Notes under the pieces: generated by a model
The model's database searches: none
What the model was told of the DNA's origin: nothing
The model's input: only the letters and a program-made list of their open reading frames with translations
Made by a program: the position numbers and the translations under genes
NCBI RefSeq assembly: GCF_002878395.1
Contig: NC_061111.1
Span: 30,803,196 to 30,867,195 of the forward strand
DNA from: Capsicum annuum
Lineage: Eukaryota > Streptophyta > Magnoliopsida > Solanales > Solanaceae
Length of the DNA: 64,000 nucleotides
Direction: 5' to 3'
In this document: positions 29,790 through 40,953 of the stretch, one piece after another
Layout: each line of letters starts with the position of its first letter
Position numbering within the stretch: position 1 is the first letter of the stretch

Positions 29790-30780
29790 ATGGCCGCTGA
29801 TGATATCGGAGATACTGGAGCTACTACTGAAGTATTGGTGTTGATGAAATCATTATAGGCATCAATTGTCCATTGTACTTGAGATTCTTTAGATTCACTA
29901 CGTGAACATTTGATTGAATTCAAGCTAACTGGAACAAAAAACTATAATTTATGGTCTCGATCGGTTAGAATCGCATTATTCGCGAAGAATAAAATTGTTT
30001 TTTTTGATGGAAAATGTAGGAGAAATACTTTGAAGCTTCTCTGCATGATTTGTGGGATTGTTGCAATGCTCGTGTCCTCTCATGGATAATGAATATTGTT
30101 GCGAAGGATCTGTATAGTAGTTGGTTTATAGATCAAATACGACGAGTGTGTAGGGTGAACTCAACGAATGATTTGAAAAGAGGAATATCTCAAGAAATTA
30201 TAAATTACATTAGGAAATTATAGATCTCACATAAGGATTAGGCTATGTCTCCGTTTATTACTCCTGACTTCATGATTTATGGGATGAGTATGATGCTATA
30301 GTTCTTACTCCATATTGTACTTGCCCTTAATCGAAGGTGTTTACAGACTACGTTCAACAACATTGCTTGGTGTAGTTTTTAAGTGGCCTTACTGATTTAT
30401 TTGCACAAGCTAAAATTCATATCATACTATTGGTCCCAACACCTACTATTAGTGAGGCCTAAGGATAATAATCCAAAAAGAGACTTATCATGGTAGAGTG
30501 GTTGTCTCATAGCCTCTGGAGATAGGAGCTCCTACAATGGCTTATAAGGAAAATCATAGTGGTGGAACTAGTTCTTCACAAGGCCAATGATCTGTTTACT
30601 TACAAGGATTTTGTTATTCCCAGGCATTAGGAGGAAACTACAGAGTACAATCCTCTACAAACATCATGTGTGATTTTTGTATTAAAAAAGGCCATACTAA
30701 GGACTCATGCTGGAATTTAGTAGGCTATCCTGATAATAGGAAGTCATTTGGGCCCCTGCAGTTGTTTCTAACAGTGTAAA
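29790..30780 (+). pseudogene. Gag of element 5, zinc knuckle intact
   Basis: ATG at 29,790 gives MAADDIGDTGATTEVLVL, then stops and LREHLIEFKLTGTKNYNLWSRSVRIALFAKNK, the copia gag N-terminus. The central part is frameshifted. A complete CCHC knuckle CDFCIKKGHTKDSC stands at 30,668-30,709 followed by WNLVGYPDNRK, typical of this lineage. Confidence 0.8.
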
Positions 30781-30959
30781 CTTAGATATTTTATGGTAAC
30801 CACCAATAGTTGATTATGAGTCAAAAACTGTTCCTACGTAGGGAAATTACTTCACTAATGAACAATATCTACAACTATTGCAACTGTTGTCCAAGCCCTC
30901 CGCATCACATGAAGTTGCTGCACATATCAAAGTCAAAGGTATACATATTTCACTCTTAA

Positions 30960-31350
30960 GTCGCATTGAAAAAACTAAATAGTTAGTCGATTCAGGAGCT
31001 ACTAATCACATGGTCTCAAGTTTATACATGTTAACTAATTTTGTGCAACTAGCTGGAGATGGTACAAGGAGAGTACATTTACCAATAGAAGAGACAAGTA
31101 GTATTACTCATGTAGGATCATCATAAGTTTGGGGAGATTTATCAAGGATTTTTTGTATGTCCCTAAGTTTTAATAAAATCTGTTGTCACTATCTAAACTC
31201 ATCAAGGAGACTGGTTGCTTTGTTTCCTTCTTTTCCGATTGTTGTATCTTCCAGGACATCTTGATTGGCAAGGTGAAGGGGATTAGTAGTGTGGAGTATG
31301 TTCTTTATGTGCTCAAATTGGATTAACTTACCTCCAATAGACTGTGAGGA
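30960..31350 (+). pseudogene. Protease of element 5
   Basis: VDSGATNHM at about 30,990 keeps the catalytic site; the preceding residue is TAG where Trp is usual. The downstream part VHLPIEETSSITHVGS and later scraps fit the family. Frames change near 31,150. Confidence 0.7.
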
Positions 31351-31585
31351 CAAAGGTTGTTAGCTAATACTGCTACTTTTGCTTCAGATCAGAATACTAG
31401 TACTATTGTATCTACTTTAGCTTCAATTACTGTGGATACCAGTTAAGGCATAAATAACTACAACATGATCCCATAGACACATTGAAACATATTTTGTTTT
31501 TACTAATAAGAAGGTTGTAGACATGTCTGAACACTTTACTACTGGTCTTATGGCAAAACAGACTAGATAAACATTTCATATTAGC

Positions 31586-32024
31586 GTGAATAAAAGTGTT
31601 CAATTTGCAGAACATATCCATTGTGATGTTTTGGGCCCTTTTAAGGTGCCTACACATACCAACAAGAAATTTTTTCTTACATTAGTTGATGATTATAGTA
31701 GATCCACTTTGGCATGTTTGTTGAATTCAAACTATAAGTCTATTGTTGTGCTAAGGCACTTCAATTCTATGCTTAAAACCAAATTTTCTTGCCCTATTAA
31801 GACTTTTAGACTAATAATAGTGGTGACTTTATGAATTATTCTATGCATGAGCTTTTAAGATTAGTTGGGATAACACATCAATCTTCTTATCCTTACACTC
31901 CACAGCAGAATAGGTTGGTGGAGAGAATACATAGATACATCTTGGATACTGCTAGGCCTATCAGATTCCAAGGAGGATTGCCATTGAAGTTTTGGGATAA
32001 ATGTATCTAGGGGGTAGTTTTCAC
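31586..32024 (+). pseudogene. Integrase of element 5, first half
   Basis: HIHCDVLGPFKVPTHTNKKFFLTLVDDYSRSTLACLL gives the first catalytic Asp and the LVDDYSR block. After 31,830 the reading shifts (the second Asp region is damaged), with later pieces containing the VERIHRY-like Glu region about 31,915 and FWDKCI*GVVFTA at the cut. The match resumes at 61,819. Confidence 0.8.
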
Positions 32025-33901
32025 TGCGCGAGTCAAGGCCCTAGCCGTGACGGGATTCCCAGACCATCGATGGCCTGAGAAGATGCCTTTACATCATAAA
32101 CATAGTCATAATTAAAGTGTAGAAATATACCTATGTAAAAGAAATTCAACTTAATAAAGTAAGACTTAAACAATCTTTGCAAATGTAACACCTGTCTACA
32201 ATAGTCTACGAAACCTTTAACATGTCAAAGAAAAGGTTCTGAACATGGCCCTGAAATTACCATAAAGCAATATCTAAATACTAATTAAAAAACATAGGCC
32301 TTACAGATGATAGAGGGCTCACCACTTGCTATGCTTTAACTGGGGAAATCTATTGCTGTAAAGTACCACAGAAATGTGTCTCTAAACCTACATTATGAAA
32401 TGATGTAGCTGTCCGAAGACGGCCAATTTGTGGAATGTGTCGGCATATAGAACAAAAAAATATAGAAAGTAAAGATTTTAAAGAAATGTAGACAATAGTA
32501 TAAGTAAAATCTAAAGCATTATGTAAAATCCTCAATTTTTGACTCCAATTGAAAGAAACTCACACTTCTGTTTGTTAGTTCTGAACTAGATGGTATCACC
32601 GTCTTTCGTTAAACACCACAGACTATTTGGGTTCGATTAACAGTCGACTAGCTAAGCCTCAATCCATGTTTGCCGTATGAATCAAGATTAAAATATTTCT
32701 CCTATAACAAAGCTATAAAGAAAGTATACAATGATTATTCATATTTCAGGACATAATCAACCCTGCATCGACAAAACACGAATTTGGGAAATGAGCCTTT
32801 TGAACCCATGCCTTCTAGATTAACCATCTAATTCTCTTTAATCCCAGCTTTTAGCAGTTTCATATCATCAAACATCATTCAAATAGTTTTCTTTCCATTA
32901 AGTACAAAGATGAATGTTGGTATTATCATACCACGCCTTGTAAGCCATTAATTCCATTAACCATTCTACCACCACGTCATTATCATAAAATATGTAAAGG
33001 TCCTTCTTCTAGTTATTTGAAAACATGTATGAAATCATTATTGAGTTTTTCATTACAACTTCAAAATAATTTTGAAATATAATACATTCAATGATACAAG
33101 AGTCAAGAAATAATGTTATTTCTTGGTAAATTCAAGCTCCCAAGAGATTCTATAACCATAACTTAAAAGAGTTGTACTTTTGACATTCACTTTCAAAAAC
33201 ATAAAGAGGTCACTATTTTTAAATTTTCAATTTAGTTTTTAAATCCATAAACATGTGTTTAAACATTCACCCTTTAAGTAAAGAGAAGAAATTACACGAA
33301 CTTACATAAAAGGAATTTGTAACCCCAATTTCAAATCACCAATGCAATAATACATAAACAATAGTTTAAATTCATAATTTACAAAATACTAGAAATAGCA
33401 AGTGTTCGACATGCCTTTTGATGGAGAAAAATTGAGAAAAGCTTGAACTTAGTGCTCCTATAGAATTAACTTACTTCTTGACGTTGAGACAAAAAAAGTG
33501 AGTTCTGATGTTATTATAGGTTAATGAACTTAGAAAAAATATAGTAAAATATTAGGGGAAGGTTTTTAGTGCATAAGTCCCAAAATACCCTTAGAAATAG
33601 TATTAAAATATGAAATCCCGCTAGGTAAATAGAAGGGGTGTAGCACACACCCCACCGCATTACCCCTCTCTGTGTGGCGCGACCCCATCACGTCCCAAGC
33701 TTTATAGGAACGAGGCCACTGTGGAGTCGAGCAAGTAGCCCCTTGCAGTGGCTTGTGTGATGCTGGGCCAATGCATGGTTTTTCTCACCCTAAACTCTTC
33801 TAAACACTACCCAACTCATTCCCAATCGATTCCTACTCACTAGAAGGGTTATAAGGTTTGTTTTAGCTCTATAAGGGCATTTTAACATGCGTGTCATTAC
33901 A
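32025..33901 (-). repeat. 3' LTR of gypsy F
   Basis: 1,877 bp, matched along its length by 56,957-57,850 plus 60,805-61,818. The minus strand starts TGTAATGACACGC at 33,901. A GC-rich tract lies at about 33,630-33,770. No coding capacity. Confidence 0.85.
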
Positions 33902-33991
33902 TTGTCCCTCATTGGGATTATTCATCCTCAAATGATGATATAAGACTCACTTTGAATGCTTTCAAATAAACACATTAAACATTAAGGGTAA
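33902..33991 (-). other. Gypsy F purine tract and 3' noncoding, cut by G
   Basis: On the minus strand AATCCCAATGAGGGACAA precedes the LTR at 33,901 and serves as polypurine tract. The words CATCATTTGAGGATGAAT are shared with gypsy H at about 49,295-49,320, showing F and H are related. It ends with GGTAA, the target copy of G. Confidence 0.7.
33987..33991. other. Left target duplication of gypsy G
   Basis: GGTAA, repeated exactly at 43,257-43,261. Confidence 0.9.
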
Positions 33992-36302
33992 TGTCATGAC
34001 CGGAGGCTACCCCCTAGTTGCGACAACGATGCTTTCGGTCACAACTGACCATAAGCTAACCCATGTACAGGTACCTGCTACGAGAACTGAATAAAATAAT
34101 AATAATCATGGAAATGTATGGAAAATAACTAATAAAGCCATAAAGTTTGAATACAGAAAATTTGATTGAATCACAAGTCTGAAACATCTGATAAGACTAA
34201 TTAAAAACTAACTAACTGACTATTTGAAAAGCCTCTAACTGACTGAGGAGTTGATGGGAAAATCCCCTAACTAACTCTGAATGATAAAAAATATAGAACT
34301 ACTAAAATAACTGAAATAGTTAATTCTGCCCTCGATGGATGAGGACTCACCACTACTACTGCTGGGTACGCTGAACTGTCTATGCGCGATCAGGAAACTA
34401 AGCATCTGAATCTATGATATAAGACATCATAGCGCAAAGAAGATTATGCGGTCAGTACTTTGAATGTATTAGTATACAAGATGAGGTCTGGCTGAAATGC
34501 ATGAGGTACTGTGCATATGAGATAAGGACTAATTGAACAACATGAAATAACTGAGCATGAATACATGAAAATAGTATATCTGAGAATGCAAGACCTAGCA
34601 TATACATATTTCTAAAATAATCTAAAATCTGAAAGACTGAAATCTGTATAATAAATAATTGTAAATATGTATACTATGGTCAAGCAAACCTGAACTAAAT
34701 ATACATTGAGTACTGTAGTGAGACTGTGAGAGGTATCATATAACTGACATGCCCCAATCTGAGCTAATCGGGGTCCAACCTGTAACCCCAGTTGGAAGGG
34801 TGTTAGTACTATACCACGGGTACTAACACTGGCTGTGTGGATCTACTAAACTGGTGTCCCAAAGGACTAATGAGTTACCCTCAACTGGTAGGTGCTGTAA
34901 TAAGATATGTGTTACCCTCAACTGGTAGGTAAACATTTTTCTAACCCTCAACTGGTAGATAAACATTTTTTCAACCCTCAACTGGTAGGTAAATATCTCT
35001 AACCTATGCTGGCTACATAGTTCTAGAACTTGGGGATTAATACTAAGGGTCACACCCTCTACTAGCAGGTGAGCCCTCATCCTTGGGTTCGCTCAGTGCT
35101 AAATCCTACTCCCAACTGAACTGACACTGAAACTGAAACTGAATATTATTTCATGACTGATAGTGGTCATTATGATCATAATAATTGAATAAATAAGAAT
35201 AATCATGGTTTAACTGAATTATACTGGAAAATCTTAAAATCATGTAAAACACGTTGGTATCGGGTATTCATAACCCACTAGCACTGAATAATCATAGAAT
35301 GTAATAACAAGCTTAAAATTGTAGTAAAGGATCATGGTAAAACACCCATAAGTATAGACATTTCATCAAACATGTGGGGATCATGAATTTAACATTGGAA
35401 TGTTTGCTAAGAATCATAAATTTAGGATTCATCATAAAATTCACTTGAATAAAGTATGGGAAACTCAAATTCATAGCATGAGAAATTCAAAATCTTGTAT
35501 GGGGATCATACATGGACTGAATTGCATTTAAATTTCCATGAAACTATGAATTAAACCCATCTTAAACAATACAAAATATAATAATGATAGAAAAATCAAT
35601 CTTTAATCAAAAAGAGGGTTTTTGGGGTCCATGGGCGAAAGAAACCTGGGAATAAACATCTCACTTACCTTAAACCTTTAACTTGAAAGAGAAACACCAA
35701 TCTTGATGATTTATTGAAGGTTCTTGAACTTGGGGAACTTGAATTCTTGATTTCTAGGGGAGAAAGGAATTGAATTTGTGTTCTTGGGAAAAGGGAATGG
35801 ATTTATTGGGAGAAAAATTAGAGAAGGACAAATTTATGCCCTAACTGATGCCCAAATTGTGTTATGAAAGATTCGATTGAGGGGAAAAATACCCAATTGC
35901 CCCTCAGGAATTTAAATTCAAAATTGGACACGACAGGCTTATCGCGACGTGGTCTAATCGTGGTTGGTCATTTCCCTCACCGCGATGTGGTGAACATGAG
36001 AACAAGAATAGGGCCTTCATGTTGGCTTATCGTGGTTACCCTCTATTTTCGTGATCTAAACGTGTCCCAAACCTTGTCTAAAAAATCTAAAACTTCTTCA
36101 AGACACACTTCTTATATCCCTGAACATGAATCAACTAAAAAACCAATGTCTGGATATCGAGATGACCAAATTAAAAATCCTCAAAGTTTAAAGGCCTTAA
36201 AAATGACTAAGTCCCCAGTACTTAGTGAAATTTTCAGGACTTAAGCCCCTTATGCATGTAACTAAAAGCTGAACAGAGCTAAGATTAGTATGGGGTATTA
36301 TA
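33992..36302 (-). repeat. 3' LTR of gypsy G
   Basis: 2,311 bp. The plus-strand left end is TGTCATGACC and the right end GGGTATTATA, where the 5' LTR has ATATTACA. It carries an array of CCCTCAACTGGTAGGTAAAC units at 34,873-35,005 and GC-rich TATCGCGACGTGG / CACCGCGATGTGGTG words at about 35,940-35,995. The 126-codon plus-strand frame at 35,864-36,244 is not kept open in the sister LTR. Confidence 0.92.
34873..35005. repeat. Minisatellite in 3' LTR of G, four units
   Basis: Units containing CCCTCAACTGGTAGGTAAAC are spaced about 28-37 bases apart: four here, three in the 5' LTR (41,846-41,940). The minus-strand frame of 85 codons at 34,823-35,080, with the repeated peptide YQLRV, is produced by the array and is not a gene. 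Confidence 0.8.
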
Positions 36303-36320
36303 TTATCTCCCCCTTGGGAA
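36303..36320 (-). other. Polypurine tract of gypsy G
   Basis: Minus strand CCCAAGGGGGAGATAA directly before the 3' LTR. Confidence 0.8.
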
Positions 36321-36779
36321 TATTTGTCCTCAAGTGAGACTGGCTACACTGAGAGTACTGAACTAACGCAATTGAGATCACATACTAACCATGCATGACT
36401 AGGGACATGAATACATAACTGAGTCTGAAATAACTGAACTGATGTCGTGAATGTATAAAATAACATAAGAATAGTTATATAGCTGGAATCTGAGAATGGA
36501 AATGAGTCCATCTAAGGAAAACTGTTACCTCACGTTGAGTCCGAGTTTATGGAGAAAAGATGAGGATACTTGGTATGCATATCTGATTCTACTTCCTAAG
36601 TAGCTCTCTCAATGGACTGATTTCGCCACAGAGCATAAACTAAGGGAACTTCCTTGTTCCTTATCCTATGAATCGTACTATCAAGGATCTTAACTAGGAC
36701 TTTTTTGAAAGAAAAGCTATCCTAAACACCTGTACTTTCTAAAGGAATAACAACAGCTGAATTGCCAATACATTTCTTT

Positions 36780-37900
36780 AGCAAAAAACATGAAATACCG
36801 GATGGATTGATCCCAAATCTATAGGAAACTCTAGCTCATAAGCTACCTTCCCAAAATAGTTCAAGATTCTATAAATACCAACATATTGAGGGCTGAGTTT
36901 TCCCTTCTTGCTAAATCTCTTCACTCCCTTCATGGGCAATATTTTCAAATAGACTTAATCACCTATCTCAAACTTAATATCTCTTTTCCTCACATCTGCA
37001 TAGAATTTTTGAAGGTTTTGGCTTGTCTTCAGTCTCTCCCTAATAAATTAATCTTTCTCCATAGCATCAAACACTGAATCTGGCCCTATCAAAGCAGCCT
37101 TACCTGCTTCAAACCAACCAATAAGAGACCTACATCCCCTTCTATAGACAACCCCAACTGGATCTATCTGAATACTGGAGTGATAAATATTATTATAGGT
37201 ACACTCAATCAAGGGTAAGTGGTCATCCCAACTGCCCTTAAAATTAATAACAAAAGATCGCAACATATCCTCTAAGGAATGGATGGTCCTCTTTTCCCGA
37301 CTATTTTTTAGGGATAAAAAGCCGTACTGAGATGAACTTGGGTACCAAGACCCTTCTAAAAAGCCTTCCAAAAGTGAGAGGTAAACTAAGTACCTCTATC
37401 TGAAATGATAGACAATGAAATCCTGTGTAACTTAACCAACAATATAAAGTCTGGCATAATCCTCAACTGAGTAGGAAGTATGAACTAGTAAAAACTGAGC
37501 TGATTTGGTCATTCTATCTACAATAACACAAATCGAATCATACTGACGATGCGTATGGGGCAAACCCATCACAAAATCTATGTTCGTCACTTCCTACGTC
37601 CAAGTGGGGATACTGAACTCCTGTAATATATCACTAGGCCTCTAGTGCTCAACTTTAACTTGCTGACAATTTGAGAAATTAGCCACAAACTCTGCAATAT
37701 CCTTCTTCATACTATTCCACCAATAGATTTCCTGCAAGTCGTGGTATATCTTTGTGGCTCCTTGATGAATGGTATATCGCGCACCATGTGCTTCGACCAA
37801 AATTTACTGCCTCAAATCATCAACACATGGAACATATAAACTACCCTAACAACGAATCATACCATCTTCCCCTTGGGAGAAAACCTCTACTTTCTGATCT
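36780..37900 (-). pseudogene. Integrase of gypsy G
   Basis: Zinc-finger and core scraps at about 37,480-37,800. An open part at 37,371-37,048 holds DMLRSFVINFKGSWDDHLPLIECTYNNIYHSSI and RRGCRSLIGWFEAGKA, the late core of gypsy integrase. Further on (about 36,880-36,960) VYLKILPMKGVKRFSKKGKLSPQYVG marks the C-terminal DNA-binding part that precedes the chromodomain in chromoviruses. The core Asp residues could not be confirmed because of frame changes. Confidence 0.8.
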
Positions 37901-38670
37901 CTGACCGACTTCTTCAATCTAACCAAACTGGGATCCCTATCTTGCTTTTCTTTTACTTCAGCAACCAATGAAAATTCTGAACTATTCTGAACCTATATAC
38001 TACCCTCAGCTGAATTAACCAGTCGAACACCTAATCTAGCAAGCTGGTGAACCTCCCTGACTAACTTCTTTTTATCATTCTCAACATGAGTAACACTACC
38101 CATAGAAAATCTACTAAGGGCATCTGCCACTATGATGGCCTTGCCCAGATAATACAAAACACTCATATCATAATCTTTTAACAACTTTAGCCACCTTCTC
38201 TGTCAAAGATTAAAAACTTTCTGCGAGAATACACACTGCTAACTTTTGTGATCCATGAACACATCAATATGAACCCCATAAAAATAGTGCCTCTAAATTT
38301 TCAAGGCAAAAACAACAGCTACCAACTCAAGACATGGGTAGGATAATTCTTTTCATGGGGTTTAAGCTATTTAGAGGCATAGGCTATGACCTTACCTCTC
38401 TGAATCAATACACAACAAATACCAACTCTAAAAGCATCACAATAAACTACAAACCCATCTGAACCAACTGACAAAGTCAATACTGGGGCTGAAGTGAGTC
38501 GACTCTTCAACTCCTAAAAAATCTTCTCACATGAATCTGACCACTAAAATTTGACTTTCTTTTGAGTCAATCAAGATACGGGGATGCAATAGAAAAGAAC
38601 CCTTCAACAAACCATTTATAATAGCCATCCAAACCTAAGAAATTCCTGACATTTGATAGAGAGGTCGGTC
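37901..38670 (-). pseudogene. RNase H and linker of gypsy G
   Basis: The linker (38,184-37,993) reads LLKDYDMSVLYYLGKAIIVADALSRF and SMGSVTHVENDKKKLV, the known block at the RNase H-integrase border. RNase H proper (38,200-38,560) is traceable through scraps like YCDAFRVGICCVLIQRG but is broken by several stops. Confidence 0.78.
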
Positions 38671-39330
38671 TGGGTCAGTTTCTCACTGCTTCAATCTTTT
38701 GAGGGTCAACTCGAATACCATCACCAAAGATAATGTGTCCAAGGAAAGCTACTGATCTTAGCCAAAAATTGTACTTACTGAAGTTTTCGAACAACTGAAG
38801 AGCTCTAAGGTTCTGCAATACAATTTTTAGATGGTCTGGATGATCATTTTCACTACAAAAATAGACAAGAATATCATCAATGAAGACTATGACAAACATG
38901 TACAAGTACTGCTTGAACACTCTATTCATCAAGTACATAAAAGCTGTAGGGGCATTCGTTGTCCAAAATACATAACTTGGAATTCAAAGTGACCTTATCG
39001 AGTTCTGAAAGCTATCTTCAGAATGTCACTTTCTCTGACTTTGTAATGATGATAGCCAGATTTGAGGTCTATCTTAGAGAAGTATCTAGCACCCTGAAGT
39101 TGGTCGAACAATTCATCAATACCAGGGATTGGATACTTATTCTTGATTGTGAATTTGTTCAAATGACGATAATCGATGCACATTCTGAAAGAATCGTCTT
39201 TCTTATACACGAAAAGGACTGGAGCGCCCCATAGGGAAACTCTGTTCCTGATGAATCCTTTGTCTAAGAGATCTTTCAACTGTTCTTTGAATTCCCTAAC
39301 TTCCATTGGATCCATTCTATAGGGCGGAAT
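38671..39330 (-). pseudogene. Reverse transcriptase of gypsy G
   Basis: Two open pieces, 39,315-38,995 and 38,938-38,675, give [33 protein letters not shown] (split here by description), [37 protein letters not shown], then [19 protein letters not shown] with the catalytic site at 38,873-38,884, and [20 protein letters not shown]. Asp of the first site (FSKIDL) and of FIDD are present. A frameshift at about 38,940-38,995 divides the two pieces. Confidence 0.87.
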
Positions 39331-39399
39331 AGAGATAGGCTAGGTATTTGTAAGGAGATCTATTTTGAAGTCAATTTCCCTTTCGAGAAAAACTTTAAG

Positions 39400-39905
39400 A
39401 AGATCTTTAGGGAACATATCTGGAAATTCCCTTACTACAAAATGGACTTGAGACTCTGAGTCTCAGAACTAGAGTCTTTGACTCAAATTAGATGGTAAAC
39501 TCACCCCTTAGGTATCATTTTCTTGCCTTAAAATGAGAAATAGTTTGACCTCTAAGCACAAAGATACTACCCCCCATTCAATAACTATTCATTGGGAAAC
39601 TAAAATTGAATGACTCTATCTCTGTAATCAACTGAGGCATAGCATGAGTGGAGCTAATCCATGTCAAGAATGACATCAAAATCAGTCATCTCCAACTCTA
39701 CAAGATCAACTGAGGTAATTTTTTGAGATACTGTGACCAGACAATTTCTGTATACCCATCTTGCTATAGTAGATTTACCCATTGAGGTAGACATTGAGAA
39801 AGGTCTTGCTAAAGATTCGGAACTAAAGCCTAAATCAGCTGCTATATAGGGGGTTACAAAGGAGAGTGAAGCTCTAGGGTCTAATAAAGCATAAACATAA
39901 AGATT
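39400..39905 (-). pseudogene. Protease of gypsy G
   Basis: The reading ALLDPRASLSFVTPYIAADLG (about 39,885-39,820) is the retropepsin-like site; plant gypsy elements usually have DPGAS, here Gly is Arg. Later DFDVILDMD follows with a stop where Trp is usual, then LHSCYA. Confidence 0.78.
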
Positions 39906-40760
39906 AAAGACATGTTACCTACTGGTTGTGCTGGAAGCGACACCCTGCTGAATCAGGCTACCAACAGGATTTGGAGGATGGTTGGACTGACCTTGATGAC
40001 CACTTTTGGGCAATCTATGACTCTCTGGCCTGTCTTGTCACATCTAAAACACACACCACTGCCAGCTCTACACACACCCTGATGATGCCTGCCACATTTC
40101 TCATAGAGAGAATTAGTATGACCACTATTTAGACTACCCTGGGATTTAGAGCCTGGCTCTCTATCTCGACTATGTTTCTTGAACTTACGCACTGGTGCAC
40201 TAGCTGAAGATGGAGTTGGGGCTGAGAATTTATGATGGAACTAAGAAAGGTTACCACCTTTTAACGTTGGTTGAGAAAAGTTAAAACTACCTGTTCTGGC
40301 CCTCTTATTCTCTCTCTCTTTCTCCTTAAGCCTCTCTTTCTCAATCTGCTAAGCATGAACTAGGTGTGAGCTATATCTTGCAACTAATATGCAGTCAACT
40401 CTACACACTCACTCAAAGTGAAACCCATGATATCTTTCACTTTCTAAACTATATCAATTAATTCTTATGGATTCTCTTCAGAATTGGATCTTAAAAATAA
40501 AGGGGGATTCATTTGGGTAAAATCCCAAATCCTAGTGCAGCTATATTTGCCACTGCGTTGGCTAGGGAAACAACTCACTGGTTGTTCTTAGCCACTACTT
40601 AATGACATAAGGTAGTGAAAACATCTCTGAACTAGGCATGAGAGATATGCTCATTCAGGGGATTTTCCTAAACATGCGGAGGTGCGGGCTAGTCCCCATC
40701 ACTTCTTCCGTTCTTTTCTTAGGAAGGCATAGTCTGTAAATGGAAATGAGGGATAAGTTA
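39906..40760 (-). pseudogene. Gag of gypsy G
   Basis: The zinc knuckle at about 40,015-40,065 reads VCFRCDKTGQRVIDCP, with Gln for the ligand His. Before it is CGRHHQGVCRAG, the extra cysteine-rich motif of Tekay-type gag. The remaining gag (to about 40,740) is fragmentary; an ATG-like start near 40,733 (MPS...) is possible. Confidence 0.72.
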
Positions 40761-40935
40761 GAAAGAGAGATTAAATAGAGATCATGCTCATTCGCACGAC
40801 ATGAATACTAAAAGAAGGGAAACTTTTACTAAAATATTTCATGGCCTCTTGTCCATAAATGTGGCACGCTTCACACCCATTCATAAGACTCTACAAAATG
40901 CTCTTTCAAACACCCTAGGACACTGTTAAACCATA

Positions 40936-40949
40936 GGCTCTAATATCAA
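40936..40949 (-). other. Primer-binding site of gypsy G
   Basis: Minus strand TTGATATTAGAGCC, two transitions from TTGGTATCAGAGCC, four bases from the LTR end at 40,954. Confidence 0.75.
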
Positions 40950-40953
40950 GTTT

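Larger units (their letters stand above)
29350..32024 (+). mobile_element. Ty1/copia element 5, 5' part (split by nested gypsy)
   Basis: Starts TGTTATGATC with an LTR of about 310 bp, followed by a perfect primer site, gag, protease and the first half of integrase. At 32,024 the integrase reading is cut by the gypsy LTR, and the second half of the same integrase resumes at 61,819, 29.8 kb downstream. The joined order is collinear with a standard copia. The element is old, with many stops. Confidence 0.88.

Noticed and set aside
32025..32029. Possible target duplication TTCAC for gypsy F
   Set aside because: The flank after 61,818 is ATAGA, so no duplication can be claimed.
34823..35080. 85-codon minus-strand frame with repeated YQLRV peptide
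   Set aside because: It is the minisatellite of the G LTR read as protein. The other LTR has a different unit number.
35864..36244. 126-codon plus-strand frame in the 3' LTR of gypsy G
   Set aside because: The sister LTR at about 42,830 onward keeps the frame only for some 50 codons and then has a TGA. There is no family resemblance, and the frame lies opposite to the element.
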